A program made the translations under genes and the position numbers. This document shows positions 1-6,130 of a stretch of 20,628 nt of DNA, one piece after another. How positions within the stretch are numbered: position 1 is the stretch's first letter; each line of letters starts with the position of its first letter. Origin of the DNA: an uncultured Mycoplasmatota bacterium (GTDB taxonomy: Bacteria > Bacillota_I > Bacilli_A > RF39 > UBA660); the NCBI GenBank assembly GCA_900551925.1, contig URXR01000017.1, forward strand, positions 1 to 20,628, written 5' to 3'. Below the pieces are notes generated by a model. The model had not been told where the DNA came from and made no database searches. It saw nothing but the letters and a program-made list of their open reading frames with translations.

Positions 1-1
1 T

Positions 2-424
2 GATTTCAAACGAACTGAAAAACTATCAGTAACATTGAATAATGTTGATACTGAATTAGAAGAAAACAGAGAAAAAATTAAAATACTAACTGAAAACAAT
101 GAGGCATTATCTCTTAAAGTAGATACTCTATCTAAAAACATTGATAATAAAAATAAAGAGATTAAAGAATTGAAAAAAGATAATAAACATCTTGAAGAAC
201 TAGTAAATCATTTTAAAGATTTATTTGATAGATTAATCAACTTTATCAAACATAAAATACTTGGAAAAGACAGAGAACGTGAAGATTACTGGGAATTTTC
301 AAAAGACTTATACGAGCATGGAATATTTAGTGAAAAAACCATTACCGACATAAAAGAAGATTATAACTGGAGCAAAGAATATGATAAAAACAAAGATCAT
401 GATGACTTTGATTTAGAAATATAA
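2..424 (+). CDS. C-terminal part of a probable mobilisation (Mob/Pre, MobV-like) protein, truncated by the window edge
   Basis: The reading frame is open from base 2, so this is the end of a longer gene; the TTG at 35 is not needed as a start. The visible part is a Lys/Glu/Asn-rich heptad coiled coil of about 60 residues, then an amphipathic stretch (HFKDLFDRLINFIKHKIL) and an acidic tail with aromatic residues. Coiled coil, short basic amphipathic helix and acidic tail is the C-terminal layout I know from plasmid recombination/mobilisation proteins of Firmicutes, whose relaxase domain is N-terminal and would lie outside the window. No catalytic residue is visible, so the call rests on layout only. 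The stop TAA (422-424) sits in the loop of an intrinsic terminator. Another long coiled-coil protein is possible. Confidence 0.5.
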   Translation, partial: DFKRTEKLSVTLNNVDTELEENREKIKILTENNEALSLKVDTLSKNIDNKNKEIKELKKDNKHLEELVNHFKDLFDRLINFIKHKILGKDREREDYWEFSKDLYEHGIFSEKTITDIKEDYNWSKEYDKNKDHDDFDLEI

Positions 425-441
425 TGTTTCTAAATCTTTTT
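410..441 (+). terminator. Intrinsic terminator of the mobilisation-like gene
   Basis: A perfect 10-bp stem (GATTTAGAAA at 410-419 with TTTCTAAATC at 427-436), a 7-nt loop containing the stop codon, and TTTTT at 437-441. The left arm is coding sequence. Confidence 0.85.
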
Positions 442-446
442 ATATG

Positions 447-472
447 AAAAAAAGTTATCATAATTGACAACC
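447..472 (-). terminator. Intrinsic terminator of the minus-strand membrane protein gene
   Basis: Read on the minus strand: GTTGTC, six-base loop, GATAAC (one G-U pair), then eight T residues (complement of 447-454). It lies 13 bases past the stop codon of the minus-strand gene and back to back with the plus-strand terminator at 410-441. Confidence 0.7.
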
Positions 473-484
473 TTTATGGTACTA

Positions 485-757
485 CTAACTAATTTTTTTG
501 GCCTTTATACTTTTAAAATTGCTTATTTTGGTAGTAATAAATTCAAGAAATTGCTCTAGCAAAGCATAAACAATTAAAGGCCAAAAAATCACAAAAATTA
601 TGGCATCTACACATTTCGGAAAAGCACTATAATTAAGTTCTAATATTTCTGTACTAAAGCCAAAATTAGAGTCAATATAAAGAACTTTTACCGAAAAAAT
701 AAAAACTAATAGTCCACCAATAATGGAAACAGTTTTTATTATGCGTTCTCTTAACAT
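485..757 (-). CDS. Small two-helix membrane protein, unknown function
   Basis: A 90-residue protein I do not recognise. It has two clear hydrophobic segments, about residues 9-29 and 51-69, separated by an acidic, aromatic loop with one Cys, and a Lys-rich C-terminus (KSIKAKKIS), which suggests a hairpin with both ends in the cytoplasm. I chose the ATG at 757 rather than the GTG at 763, because the GTG overlaps the strong ribosome binding site AGAAAGGAG and ATG then has normal spacing. A TATAAT-like box lies about 20 bases upstream of the binding site. It is a single gene ending in its own terminator. It is divergent from the XRE regulator that starts at 872, so that regulator may control it, but no evidence beyond position supports this. 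Confidence 0.65.
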   Translation of the reverse strand: MLRERIIKTVSIIGGLLVFIFSVKVLYIDSNFGFSTEILELNYSAFPKCVDAIIFVIFWPLIVYALLEQFLEFITTKISNFKSIKAKKIS

Positions 758-871
758 AGCCACTCCTTTCTAAAAAATTATAGATAAGGATTATTTCTTT
801 GGGTTTAACTCAATGGAGTATTGTTTTAAAAAACCGTACCATATTAATAGTGAATGTGTGGTGATGATACG

Positions 872-1123
872 GTGAATTTAAAACAAATATTTGGTAAAAA
901 TGTCAGGTACTATCGTTTTGAAAAAAACATGACACAAGAGAAATTTGCTGAACGTGTTGATTTGAATGCGTCGTATGTTAGTGAACTTGAAAATGGAAAA
1001 TATGGACCAACCTTTGAAAAAGTAGAAGAAATTGCAAAGGCACTTAATGTTACACCATATATATTATTTCAAGAAACAAAAAACACCCACAAAAAATTAC
1101 CTAGTAGAGTTGATATGAAGTAA
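872..1123 (+). CDS. XRE-family HTH transcriptional regulator
   Basis: An 83-residue single-domain DNA-binding protein of the Cro/C1 type. The five-helix HTH covers about residues 3-62: the first helix LKQIFGKNVRYYR, the HTH core with Thr-Gln-Glu-Lys-Phe-Ala, the recognition helix ASYVSELENG, and the closing helix ending in LNVTPYILF. The tail is basic (HKKLPSRVDMK). The frame also has an ATG at 854, but GTG at 872 is preceded by GGTGAT at good distance, the ribosome-binding type used by neighbouring genes, so I start there. Size and lack of an effector domain fit a small repressor of a mobile element or of the divergent membrane protein gene ending at 485. Its target is not visible. Confidence 0.8.
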   Translation: MNLKQIFGKNVRYYRFEKNMTQEKFAERVDLNASYVSELENGKYGPTFEKVEEIAKALNVTPYILFQETKNTHKKLPSRVDMK

Positions 1124-1189
1124 CGTCATGTTGCTTTTTATTATGCTTATCTATAATCATTTATCATTATAACACATTCTTTAAAATAT

Positions 1190-1225
1190 TAGTGATTAAA
1201 ATTGCAAAAAGCAAGATTTTCACTA
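1190..1225. repeat. Inverted repeat upstream of the double-HTH gene, possible operator
   Basis: TAGTGA at 1190-1195 and TCACTA at 1220-1225 form a perfect 6-bp inverted repeat around an AT-rich centre. It can extend by AAAT/ATTT pairing inside with a bulge. It lies about 32 bases before the start codon, where an autoregulatory operator would be expected. Function is inferred from position. Confidence 0.35.
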
Positions 1226-1257
1226 TTAAATGAGAGAATTTGTTTAGGTGATACTCA

Positions 1258-1692
1258 ATGAACTATTATAGGAGAATGAAAGATTTAAGAGAAGATAATG
1301 ATTTAACACAACAAGATATTGCAAACTATTTAAAAGTTACTCGTGGAACTTATTCTATGTATGAATGTGGCTCTAATATCATACCATTACATTTACTTGA
1401 TAAATTGTCATTAAAATATCAAGTAAGTATTGATTATCTTGTAGGTCTTTCTAATGAAAAAAATGATAAAAATATAAAAGAAATGAATTTTGATGTAATG
1501 TGTCAAAGACTAAAGGAAGAAAGAGATAAAAATTATCTCTCACAACAAAACGTATCTAAATCTATTGGTATTACACAATCTCATTATGCTACATACGAAA
1601 ACGGACACAATACTATACCAATAACACGATTAATAAAATTATCTAAATTATATAATGTTTCTCTAGATTATTTAATGGGTAAATGTAGTTAA
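1258..1692 (+). CDS. Tandem double-HTH XRE regulator
   Basis: A 144-residue protein made of two Cro/C1-type HTH domains in tandem and almost nothing else. Domain 1 (about residues 1-64) has LTQQDIANYLKVTRGTYSMYE and ends in VSIDYLVGLS. Domain 2 (about 77-144) has LSQQNVSKSIGITQSHYATYE and ends in VSLDYLMGKC. The two copies align along their whole length, including the [YS]MYE/ATYE turn, the Asn-x-Ile-Pro segment and the final DYL.G. A short charged linker joins them. This looks like an internal duplication, so one chain could bind a dyad operator as a pseudo-dimer. ATG 1258 has GGTGAT five bases upstream. An inverted repeat sits just upstream (1190-1225). No effector domain is seen. Confidence 0.8.
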   Translation: MNYYRRMKDLREDNDLTQQDIANYLKVTRGTYSMYECGSNIIPLHLLDKLSLKYQVSIDYLVGLSNEKNDKNIKEMNFDVMCQRLKEERDKNYLSQQNVSKSIGITQSHYATYENGHNTIPITRLIKLSKLYNVSLDYLMGKCS

Positions 1693-1721
1693 ATACAGTT
1701 ACTCATTTTTCATTTAAAAAC

Positions 1722-1750
1722 AAAAAAGACCAACTAACTAAAGTTGATCT
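1722..1750 (-). terminator. Intrinsic terminator of the minus-strand PAP2 gene
   Basis: On the minus strand AGATCAACT (complement of 1742-1750) pairs with AGTTGGTCT (complement of 1727-1735) through nine pairs with one G-U, six-base loop, then TTTTTT. It is 23 bases past the PAP2 stop. On the plus strand the same stem has a C-A mismatch, so it favours the minus strand. Confidence 0.75.
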
Positions 1751-1772
1751 GCTCGATAAATTGTAATTTGTA

Positions 1773-2423
1773 TTACTTATTAATACTTTTAATATATATA
1801 TTAAAAGCTTTTAATAAAGCTATAGAAATTAAAATTGCCCCAACAATATCAGTAAACCAATGTACCCCAGAAATAAATCTTCCTATAACAATTACTAATA
1901 TTGATAATATAGAAATAATATTTTCGGCTTTAAAAAAGTTCCTATTTTTAAATAAATATTTATTAATAATTAAAGAACTACCACAAATACATACTGATAA
2001 CAATGTGTGTGAAGATGGATAAGAAGCTTCTAAAATTCCATCCATTAATGTTGGTCTATAATTAATTATACATGTTTCAAAAAAGATATATAATCCAATT
2101 ACTATAATATAATATACGCCTAATCCTAATATTTCTTTGTCAACTTTTAATATGTTTCTTCGTTTAATCATTTGAATAAAACCAATCATTGCATATATAA
2201 AAGCAATAAATAATGGTACAAATCCCCACCAATCTGTTATATCGTACCATAGCATATTTACTCCAGTTAAATTAAACATAAAATTATTAATTGTAGCAAA
2301 ACCAACTAAAGAATCATTTGGACCAATTTCTTGTACATCTATATATTTTACTAATAATGTATAAATAATAGCAACAGCAAATAATCCTCCACATAACAAA
2401 ATTTCTTTTCTTCTTTTTTCCAT
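1773..2423 (-). CDS. PAP2-superfamily membrane phosphatase
   Basis: A 216-residue integral membrane protein with about six hydrophobic helices. The PAP2 (acid phosphatase/vanadium haloperoxidase) signatures are present in order: NYRP at 121-124 (motif 1), PSSH at 136-139 (motif 2, catalytic-site His139), and Arg182, His188 and Asp192 in GRFISGVHWFTD (motif 3, with the nucleophile His). The family removes phosphate from lipid phosphates such as phosphatidate or polyprenyl diphosphate at the outer membrane face. The Lys normally seven residues before the motif-1 Arg is Glu116 here. The ATG has a strong AAAGGAG. It is the last gene of the minus-strand cluster, 117 bases after the HTH-membrane regulator, and ends in a terminator. 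The exact substrate cannot be read from the sequence. Confidence 0.85.
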   Translation of the reverse strand: MEKRRKEILLCGGLFAVAIIYTLLVKYIDVQEIGPNDSLVGFATINNFMFNLTGVNMLWYDITDWWGFVPLFIAFIYAMIGFIQMIKRRNILKVDKEILGLGVYYIIVIGLYIFFETCIINYRPTLMDGILEASYPSSHTLLSVCICGSSLIINKYLFKNRNFFKAENIISILSILVIVIGRFISGVHWFTDIVGAILISIALLKAFNIYIKSINK

Positions 2424-2540
2424 AATAAACTCCTTTCATATAAATTTTACATTTTCAGTTTATTATGACTATAAGAAATATTCAAGAAACTTGCTTTCAC
2501 ACATTCGGTTTTTTTCGACACTTTTTTTCACATTGATTTT

Positions 2541-3152
2541 TTACTTTTTTTCATTAGTAAATAACAGAAATGATTTAAATACAAATAATATAAAAATCAA
2601 ACTACAAGCATAAGGTTCTTTTGTCATTATAAAAAAAAGTATTAATGCTAAATGAATTAATAGTGAAATAATATTAAGATTTTTTTGTATTTTTTCTTTT
2701 CCTAATAAATTCAATATTATTTCAACAATACCTATTATAAACAATATTATATAACTAACTAGATATGTAATTTTTATGTAATTAAATAAATCATTTTTAG
2801 CAAATAAAGAAACCGAATATATATAATTATTAACCGTAGATTCATATAATGGAAGAATAATCATAAATAACGATAATATATCAAATGCACTAAATATAAA
2901 ACCATTATTCTTTTTTAATCTTTGTTGTTTATCCTGTTCAGCAATATCTAATATTTCTTCACTTGATAATAAATTATCAATAGAAATACTAAATAATTTT
3001 GACATATACTTTAACGAATCAATACTGGGATATCCTTTTCCACTTTCCCATTTAGAAACTGCTGTTCTTGATACAAATAATTTTTCTGCAAATTGTTCTT
3101 GAGTTAAATTATTATCTGTTCTTATTTTTTTTATTTTTTCACAAAATCCCAT
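2541..3152 (-). CDS. HTH regulator fused to a membrane domain
   Basis: A 203-residue protein. Residues 1-62 are an XRE-type HTH (LTQEQFAEKLFVSRTAVSKWE, then ISIDNLL). After a charged linker (about 63-84) come four hydrophobic segments, near residues 86-103, 127-150, 158-177 and 182-198, and a Lys-rich end. HTH plus four-helix membrane domain is a common Firmicutes arrangement in which a DNA-binding protein is held at the membrane, often next to the membrane proteins it regulates. It fits that here: it follows the DUF7010 gene by 32 bases and the Gly-rich membrane gene comes before that, all on the minus strand. The start ATG has AAAGAGTG upstream. The signal it senses is unknown; membrane stress is one guess. 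Confidence 0.85.
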   Translation of the reverse strand: MGFCEKIKKIRTDNNLTQEQFAEKLFVSRTAVSKWESGKGYPSIDSLKYMSKLFSISIDNLLSSEEILDIAEQDKQQRLKKNNGFIFSAFDILSLFMIILPLYESTVNNYIYSVSLFAKNDLFNYIKITYLVSYIILFIIGIVEIILNLLGKEKIQKNLNIISLLIHLALILFFIMTKEPYACSLIFILFVFKSFLLFTNEKK

Positions 3153-3184
3153 ATAATCACTCTTTCATATAAATTACTATTTAT

Positions 3185-3724
3185 CTAACTATTATTTCCT
3201 ATTTTCTTATTTTCAAATAATAAAAGTACACTAAATATTATTTCTATTACTATCATCATCATTGCAAGAATATAACTTGCAAAATTCAAACCAACTATTA
3301 GAGATAATATTGGAATAATTATTGACAATGCCATATATGATTTTGAATTATATAACCAACCATAAGGTAATAAATGAGCTCCAAAAATCATAGCAATAAC
3401 CATTAACATTTTATCTGGCAATGTAGGATAAACCCACATTGCTATTAAAAGATATATCATTTGATTTGCAGAAAATAATATACCTAAATTATTTAATGGA
3501 TTACTTTTATCTTGAAATTGTATTTTCAATATTTTGGATATTAAAAACGATATTGGCAATAATGGTGCTATACAACAAAATGTTAATAGATTTTTTGTTA
3601 ATATAGGAAAACTTGTTAATTGTACCATTAAAACCATAGTCCATATTACTATTGACGCAAGAATAAAATGGATACCTTTCTTTTGTTTTTTTATGCAATC
3701 TTTTTTTAATTGTTCTAAATTCAT
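3185..3724 (-). CDS. DUF7010-family membrane protein
   Basis: A 179-residue, very hydrophobic protein with a short basic N-terminus (MNLEQLKKDCIKKQKKG) and about six membrane helices. I recognise the family from the N-terminal KKGIHFILAS region, the NPLNNLG segment, WVYPTLPDKM, and GAHLLPYGWLYNSK. These are the conserved parts of the DUF7010 family, whose biochemical role is not known to me. It stands between a small Gly-rich membrane protein (20 bases upstream) and an HTH-membrane regulator (32 bases downstream). The three genes probably form one transcript from the promoter near 4000. GAGAGG before the ATG supports the start. The family call is fairly firm; nothing supports a specific function. 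Confidence 0.75.
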   Translation of the reverse strand: MNLEQLKKDCIKKQKKGIHFILASIVIWTMVLMVQLTSFPILTKNLLTFCCIAPLLPISFLISKILKIQFQDKSNPLNNLGILFSANQMIYLLIAMWVYPTLPDKMLMVIAMIFGAHLLPYGWLYNSKSYMALSIIIPILSLIVGLNFASYILAMMMIVIEIIFSVLLLFENKKIGNNS

Positions 3725-3744
3725 TTTCTAATCCTCTCTACAAA

Positions 3745-3960
3745 TTACTGTTTATCTTTTTTAATTAAAGATCCTATTCCTAAACCAACACATAAACCTA
3801 TACTTATTCCAAAACATATACATATAGGGATATTATCGGCGAACACTCCTATAATCACTCCTAATGATGTTCCAATGCACATTCCAATTGACATTCCTTC
3901 TAACATATATGTTTTTGTTTCATCTTTAATATCTTGTTTGTTGACTTTTTTGTTTTTCAT
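3745..3960 (-). CDS. Small Gly-rich membrane protein
   Basis: A 71-residue protein. The first 18 residues are charged; then come two glycine-zipper-like hydrophobic segments, about 20-41 (GMSIGMCIGTSLGVIIGVF) and 46-65 (CICFGISIGLCVGLGIG), joined by Ala-Asp-Asn, and a basic end (KKDKQ). The regular small-residue spacing suggests tight helix packing or oligomerisation. The two helices resemble each other. Such small proteins often sit beside DUF7010-like and HTH-membrane genes, as here, but I know no function. It is the first gene after a promoter inside the 51-base gap behind the ABC-F gene, with a palindrome between promoter and start. Confidence 0.7.
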   Translation of the reverse strand: MKNKKVNKQDIKDETKTYMLEGMSIGMCIGTSLGVIIGVFADNIPICICFGISIGLCVGLGIGSLIKKDKQ

Positions 3961-3981
3961 GATTTTTTCTCACTTTCAAAT

Positions 3982-4004
3982 TGTAATTTATTACACTAAT
4001 TATA
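3982..4004 (-). promoter_or_regulatory. Promoter -10 with adjoining palindromic operator for the small-membrane-protein operon
   Basis: On the minus strand an extended -10, TGATATAAT, has its hexamer at 3999-4004. A weak TTTAAC lies 17 bases further upstream, inside the end of the ABC-F gene. Just downstream at 3982-3995 is TGTAAT-2-ATTACA, a perfect dyad overlapping the expected transcription start. That is a typical repressor site; the HTH-membrane protein encoded in the same operon is the obvious candidate. Confidence 0.5.
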
Positions 4005-4011
4005 TCAATAT

Positions 4012-5511
4012 TTATTTTTTTGTTAAACCATTTCGTGTTAGTTCATATAAATTGTCTATTACTTCATTAATGTATTTTCGATCATGAGATACACTTATAA
4101 TTGTTCCATTATATTCACTTAATACTTTTCTAATAATTGGATTAGATAAGGGACTAACATTTCTTGTAGGTTCATCAAGTATTAAAACGTTGCATTTTTC
4201 TAATACTAACTTAACAAGAAATAACTTTGCTTTTGTTCCGTTACTTAAATCTTTTATTTTACTAACCATTTCTTCTTTCGTAAATTTCATATTACCTAAA
4301 AGGATTCTTGCTTTTGTAATTTCCTCTTTATTCCCATATGGTGAAAGAAAATCTAATACATATTCATAACTATTTAGAATATCATCATATGTTTGGGGCA
4401 TATATCCTACTTTAATATCAGTCCTATTTTCTAATTCATTATAAATTATTTTTATTAATGTCGATTTTCCTACACCATTTTTTCCAATAATACATAGATG
4501 TACATTTCCTATTACTTCCAATTTTATATTTTTAGATAAAGTTTTATCATGTACTTTTAACTCATCTATATTTAGAGTAATTATTTTTTTGGTTTTTGGG
4601 ACCTCAATATTTTCAAAGAAAAAATTAATGCTTTCTTCCACATCAGGAAATTTAGTCAATTCAGTATTATCCATTTTTCTTTCTTGCGACTTTAAAGAAT
4701 GCATTTTCTTTTTTAAAAGTTTAGCACCATGTGGGTCACTTCTTGAAATTGTATTTTGCTGATATTCAACTTTTTGCATTATTCTTTGCAGTTTTTCATG
4801 TTGCTTGGTAAATTCTCTTTTTTCAGTTCTTGCGACTTGTGTTTGCTTTTCTATTTTTCTAATTCTTTGCTCAACATATGTATCGTAATCAATTTTTAAT
4901 AATGTGTGTCTACATTCAGTTTTCTTTTTTATTTGCTCTAAATGAAGAATCATATTAGCTGTATTAGATAATAGTGTTTCATCATGAGAAACATACATAA
5001 TTGGTTTACTTGTACTATTAATAAATTTTTCTAACCACTCTAATGTTTCGATATCTAAATCGTTAGTAGGTTCATCTAAAAATAAAATATCATATTCATT
5101 TAATAATAATTTTAAGATACTAATTTTTACTTTTTCACCACCAGATAATGTATTTATTGTTTGCTCTAATATTTCATCACTTAAATTAATTGAATCTAAA
5201 TATTTATAAAAATTATTAATTTTATTATAATAGTCTCTTTCATCTATAAATAAAAAATTATAAACTTTTTTATTTAAATCTTCTTCATTTATAGATTGCT
5301 CTAAATAACCTATCCTACTGCCTTTAAAATTAATATTTCCACTTAATTCTACATATTTACATATTCCTAGAATAGATTTTAATAAAGTTGATTTTCCATT
5401 TCCTTCTTCACCTATAATTGCCAATTTATCATTATTATTTAATACTAAGTTTAAATTTTTAATTAAATATCTACCATTAATAGATATACTTAAATCTTTT
5501 ATTTCTAACAT
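4012..5511 (-). CDS. ABC-F ATPase, antibiotic-resistance (ribosomal protection) type
   Basis: A 499-residue soluble protein with two ABC domains and no membrane segment. Domain 1 has Walker A GEEGNGKS (34-41), signature LSGGE (122-126), Walker B with DEPTNDLD (146-153) and the switch His176. A long basic linker (about 195-305) contains SRSDPHGAKLLKKKMHS, the tip that in resistance ABC-F proteins enters the ribosomal exit site to displace drugs. Domain 2 has Walker A GKNGVGKS (343-350), a degenerate signature LSNGT, Walker B DEPTRNVSPLSNP (446-458) and His476. The TRN-SPLS variant and the length point to the clostridial/Lsa-like group protecting against lincosamides, pleuromutilins and streptogramin A. 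The drug range is an inference. AGGAGG precedes the ATG, and a leader peptide with hairpins supports drug-induced expression. Confidence 0.85.
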   Translation of the reverse strand: MLEIKDLSISINGRYLIKNLNLVLNNNDKLAIIGEEGNGKSTLLKSILGICKYVELSGNINFKGSRIGYLEQSINEEDLNKKVYNFLFIDERDYYNKINNFYKYLDSINLSDEILEQTINTLSGGEKVKISILKLLLNEYDILFLDEPTNDLDIETLEWLEKFINSTSKPIMYVSHDETLLSNTANMILHLEQIKKKTECRHTLLKIDYDTYVEQRIRKIEKQTQVARTEKREFTKQHEKLQRIMQKVEYQQNTISRSDPHGAKLLKKKMHSLKSQERKMDNTELTKFPDVEESINFFFENIEVPKTKKIITLNIDELKVHDKTLSKNIKLEVIGNVHLCIIGKNGVGKSTLIKIIYNELENRTDIKVGYMPQTYDDILNSYEYVLDFLSPYGNKEEITKARILLGNMKFTKEEMVSKIKDLSNGTKAKLFLVKLVLEKCNVLILDEPTRNVSPLSNPIIRKVLSEYNGTIISVSHDRKYINEVIDNLYELTRNGLTKK

Positions 5512-5552
5512 ATTATGCCTCCTTTTTGTTCGGCATAATCAAAGTTTATGCC
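5512..5552 (-). promoter_or_regulatory. Competing hairpins over the ABC-F ribosome binding site
   Basis: On the minus strand there are three segments. Segment 1 is GGCATAA (complement of 5546-5552), segment 2 is ATTATGCC (5532-5539) and segment 3 is GGCATAAT (5512-5519), which touches the Shine-Dalgarno and ends one base from the ABC-F ATG. Segment 2 pairs perfectly with either 1 (7 bp, 7-nt loop) or 3 (8 bp, 12-nt loop containing AAAAAGGA). Pairing 1-2 leaves the initiation site open; pairing 2-3 hides part of it. Confidence 0.65.
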
Positions 5553-5556
5553 TGAC

Positions 5557-5577
5557 TCATATCATTAATATTCTCAT
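5557..5577 (-). CDS. Six-residue leader peptide MRILMI ahead of the ABC-F gene
   Basis: A tiny open frame, ATG to TGA, encoding Met-Arg-Ile-Leu-Met-Ile. It has one of the best ribosome binding sites in the region (GAGAGGTGAT, four bases before the ATG) and lies 45 bases upstream of the ABC-F start, within the mRNA from the promoter at 5618-5623. Short hydrophobic leaders of this size are known in front of erm and msr-type resistance genes, where drug-stalled ribosomes change mRNA folding. Here segment 1 of the hairpin switch begins four bases after the leader stop, so translation of the leader can directly affect it. Confidence 0.6.
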   Translation of the reverse strand: MRILMI

Positions 5578-5617
5578 GTTATCACCTCTCTAAAAATTAC
5601 TATTTGTTGTTTAGATA

Positions 5618-5623
5618 ATTATA
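5618..5623 (-). promoter_or_regulatory. Extended -10 promoter for the leader/ABC-F transcript
   Basis: On the minus strand TGATATAAT (TGn extended -10, hexamer at 5618-5623). The -35 region is poor (TAGTTT at 17 bases), as is usual for extended -10 promoters. A dyad ACTATT-4-AATAGT (5643-5658) covers that -35 region and might be a protein site. The leader peptide starts about 40 bases downstream. Confidence 0.55.
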
Positions 5624-5700
5624 TCATTTTTCTTGCATAAAAACTATTCCCAAATAGTAACAAAAGTATTATAATGTATGTAGTGATTGATTCATATATC

Positions 5701-5784
5701 AATTACCTTTGGTAAAAGTTGTAGATAACTTCCTCAACGGCACCAGATTGATTGATGCTCGAACTTTTTAAATTTCGAGTTTTT
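5701..5784 (+). repeat. 84-nt element A, related to element B, with its own terminator; possible small RNA
   Basis: This element and 6409-6492 are co-linear over 84 bases. They share a 20-base block (16 of 20 identical, starting AATTA), an identical GGCACCA (5739-5745), and TCGAACTTTT at the same distance (13 bases after GGCACCA), ending in hairpin plus T-run. Here the hairpin is CTCGAA (5758-5763)/TTCGAG (5774-5779) followed by TTTTT (5780-5784). A TATAAT at 5670-5675 lies 25 bases upstream, so a transcript of about 100 nt is conceivable. No coding frame is evident. The rest of the 355-base gap 5512-5866 holds the ABC-F leader, promoters and the toxin-antitoxin operator. Confidence 0.45.
5758..5784 (+). 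terminator. Intrinsic terminator at the end of element A
   Basis: Stem CTCGAA/TTCGAG with a 10-base AT loop (which can extend the stem by TTT/AAA), followed by five T. There is no gene directly upstream on this strand, so it must end a non-coding or read-through transcript. Confidence 0.6.
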
Positions 5785-5828
5785 AATTGCATTTATTTTT
5801 TATTTTGGCATATAATAATATAAAAAGC

Positions 5829-5857
5829 TTGACGTACGTAAAAAAGTACGTTATAAT
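5829..5857 (+). promoter_or_regulatory. Promoter and autoregulatory operator of the YefM/YoeB module
   Basis: TTGACG (5829-5834), 17-base spacer, TATAAT (5852-5857). Between and over the boxes lie two GTAC-centred palindromes (CGTACG at 5833-5838, AGTACG at 5845-5850) whose centres are 12 bases apart; ACGTAC and GTACGT form an inverted repeat. In E. coli yefM-yoeB the antitoxin binds two TGTACA-core palindromes with the same 12-base centre spacing, so this is most likely the operator. Confidence 0.75.
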
Positions 5858-5875
5858 GTAAGTGAGGTGATATAT

Positions 5876-6130
5876 ATGAATACTATAAACATAACTAATG
5901 CTAGACAAAATTTATTTCAATTAGTTTCTGATGTAAACAAAGGATTTAATCCCATCAACATAATCAACAATAAAGGTGAAAATGCAATATTATTGTCGGA
6001 AAGTGATTGGCGAGATATAGAAGAAACTATTTATTTAAATTCTATACCTGGCTTTGTGGAATCTATTAATGAGGCTAGAAAAGAAGATAAAAATAATTGC
6101 AGTGTTTATAAAAAAGGTGAAGAATGGTAG
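5876..6130 (+). CDS. yefM: YefM/Phd-type antitoxin
   Basis: An 84-residue protein. The N-terminal Phd/YefM fold is visible as INITNARQNLFQLVSDVN, then the beta strand GFNPINIINNKGENAILLSESDW, followed by helix and the acidic, flexible C-terminal region (ARKEDKNN...KKGEEW) that wraps and neutralises the toxin. The frame also has a GTG at 5867, but this lies inside GAGGTGA; ATG 5876 has proper spacing to that site. Its stop overlaps the toxin start (ATGGTAG), a normal arrangement that couples translation. A palindromic operator overlies the promoter (5829-5857), where the antitoxin and the antitoxin-toxin complex would repress. The module is framed by the related elements at 5701-5784 and 6409-6492. 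Confidence 0.88.
   Translation: MNTINITNARQNLFQLVSDVNKGFNPINIINNKGENAILLSESDWRDIEETIYLNSIPGFVESINEARKEDKNNCSVYKKGEEW

Noticed and set aside
1744..2022. Plus-strand frame opposite the PAP2 gene
   Set aside because: The minus strand carries intact PAP2 motifs with a strong ribosome binding site; the plus frame has none.
3507..3731. Small frames on both strands overlapping the DUF7010 gene
   Set aside because: They overlap a recognised family member in other frames and lack start signals.
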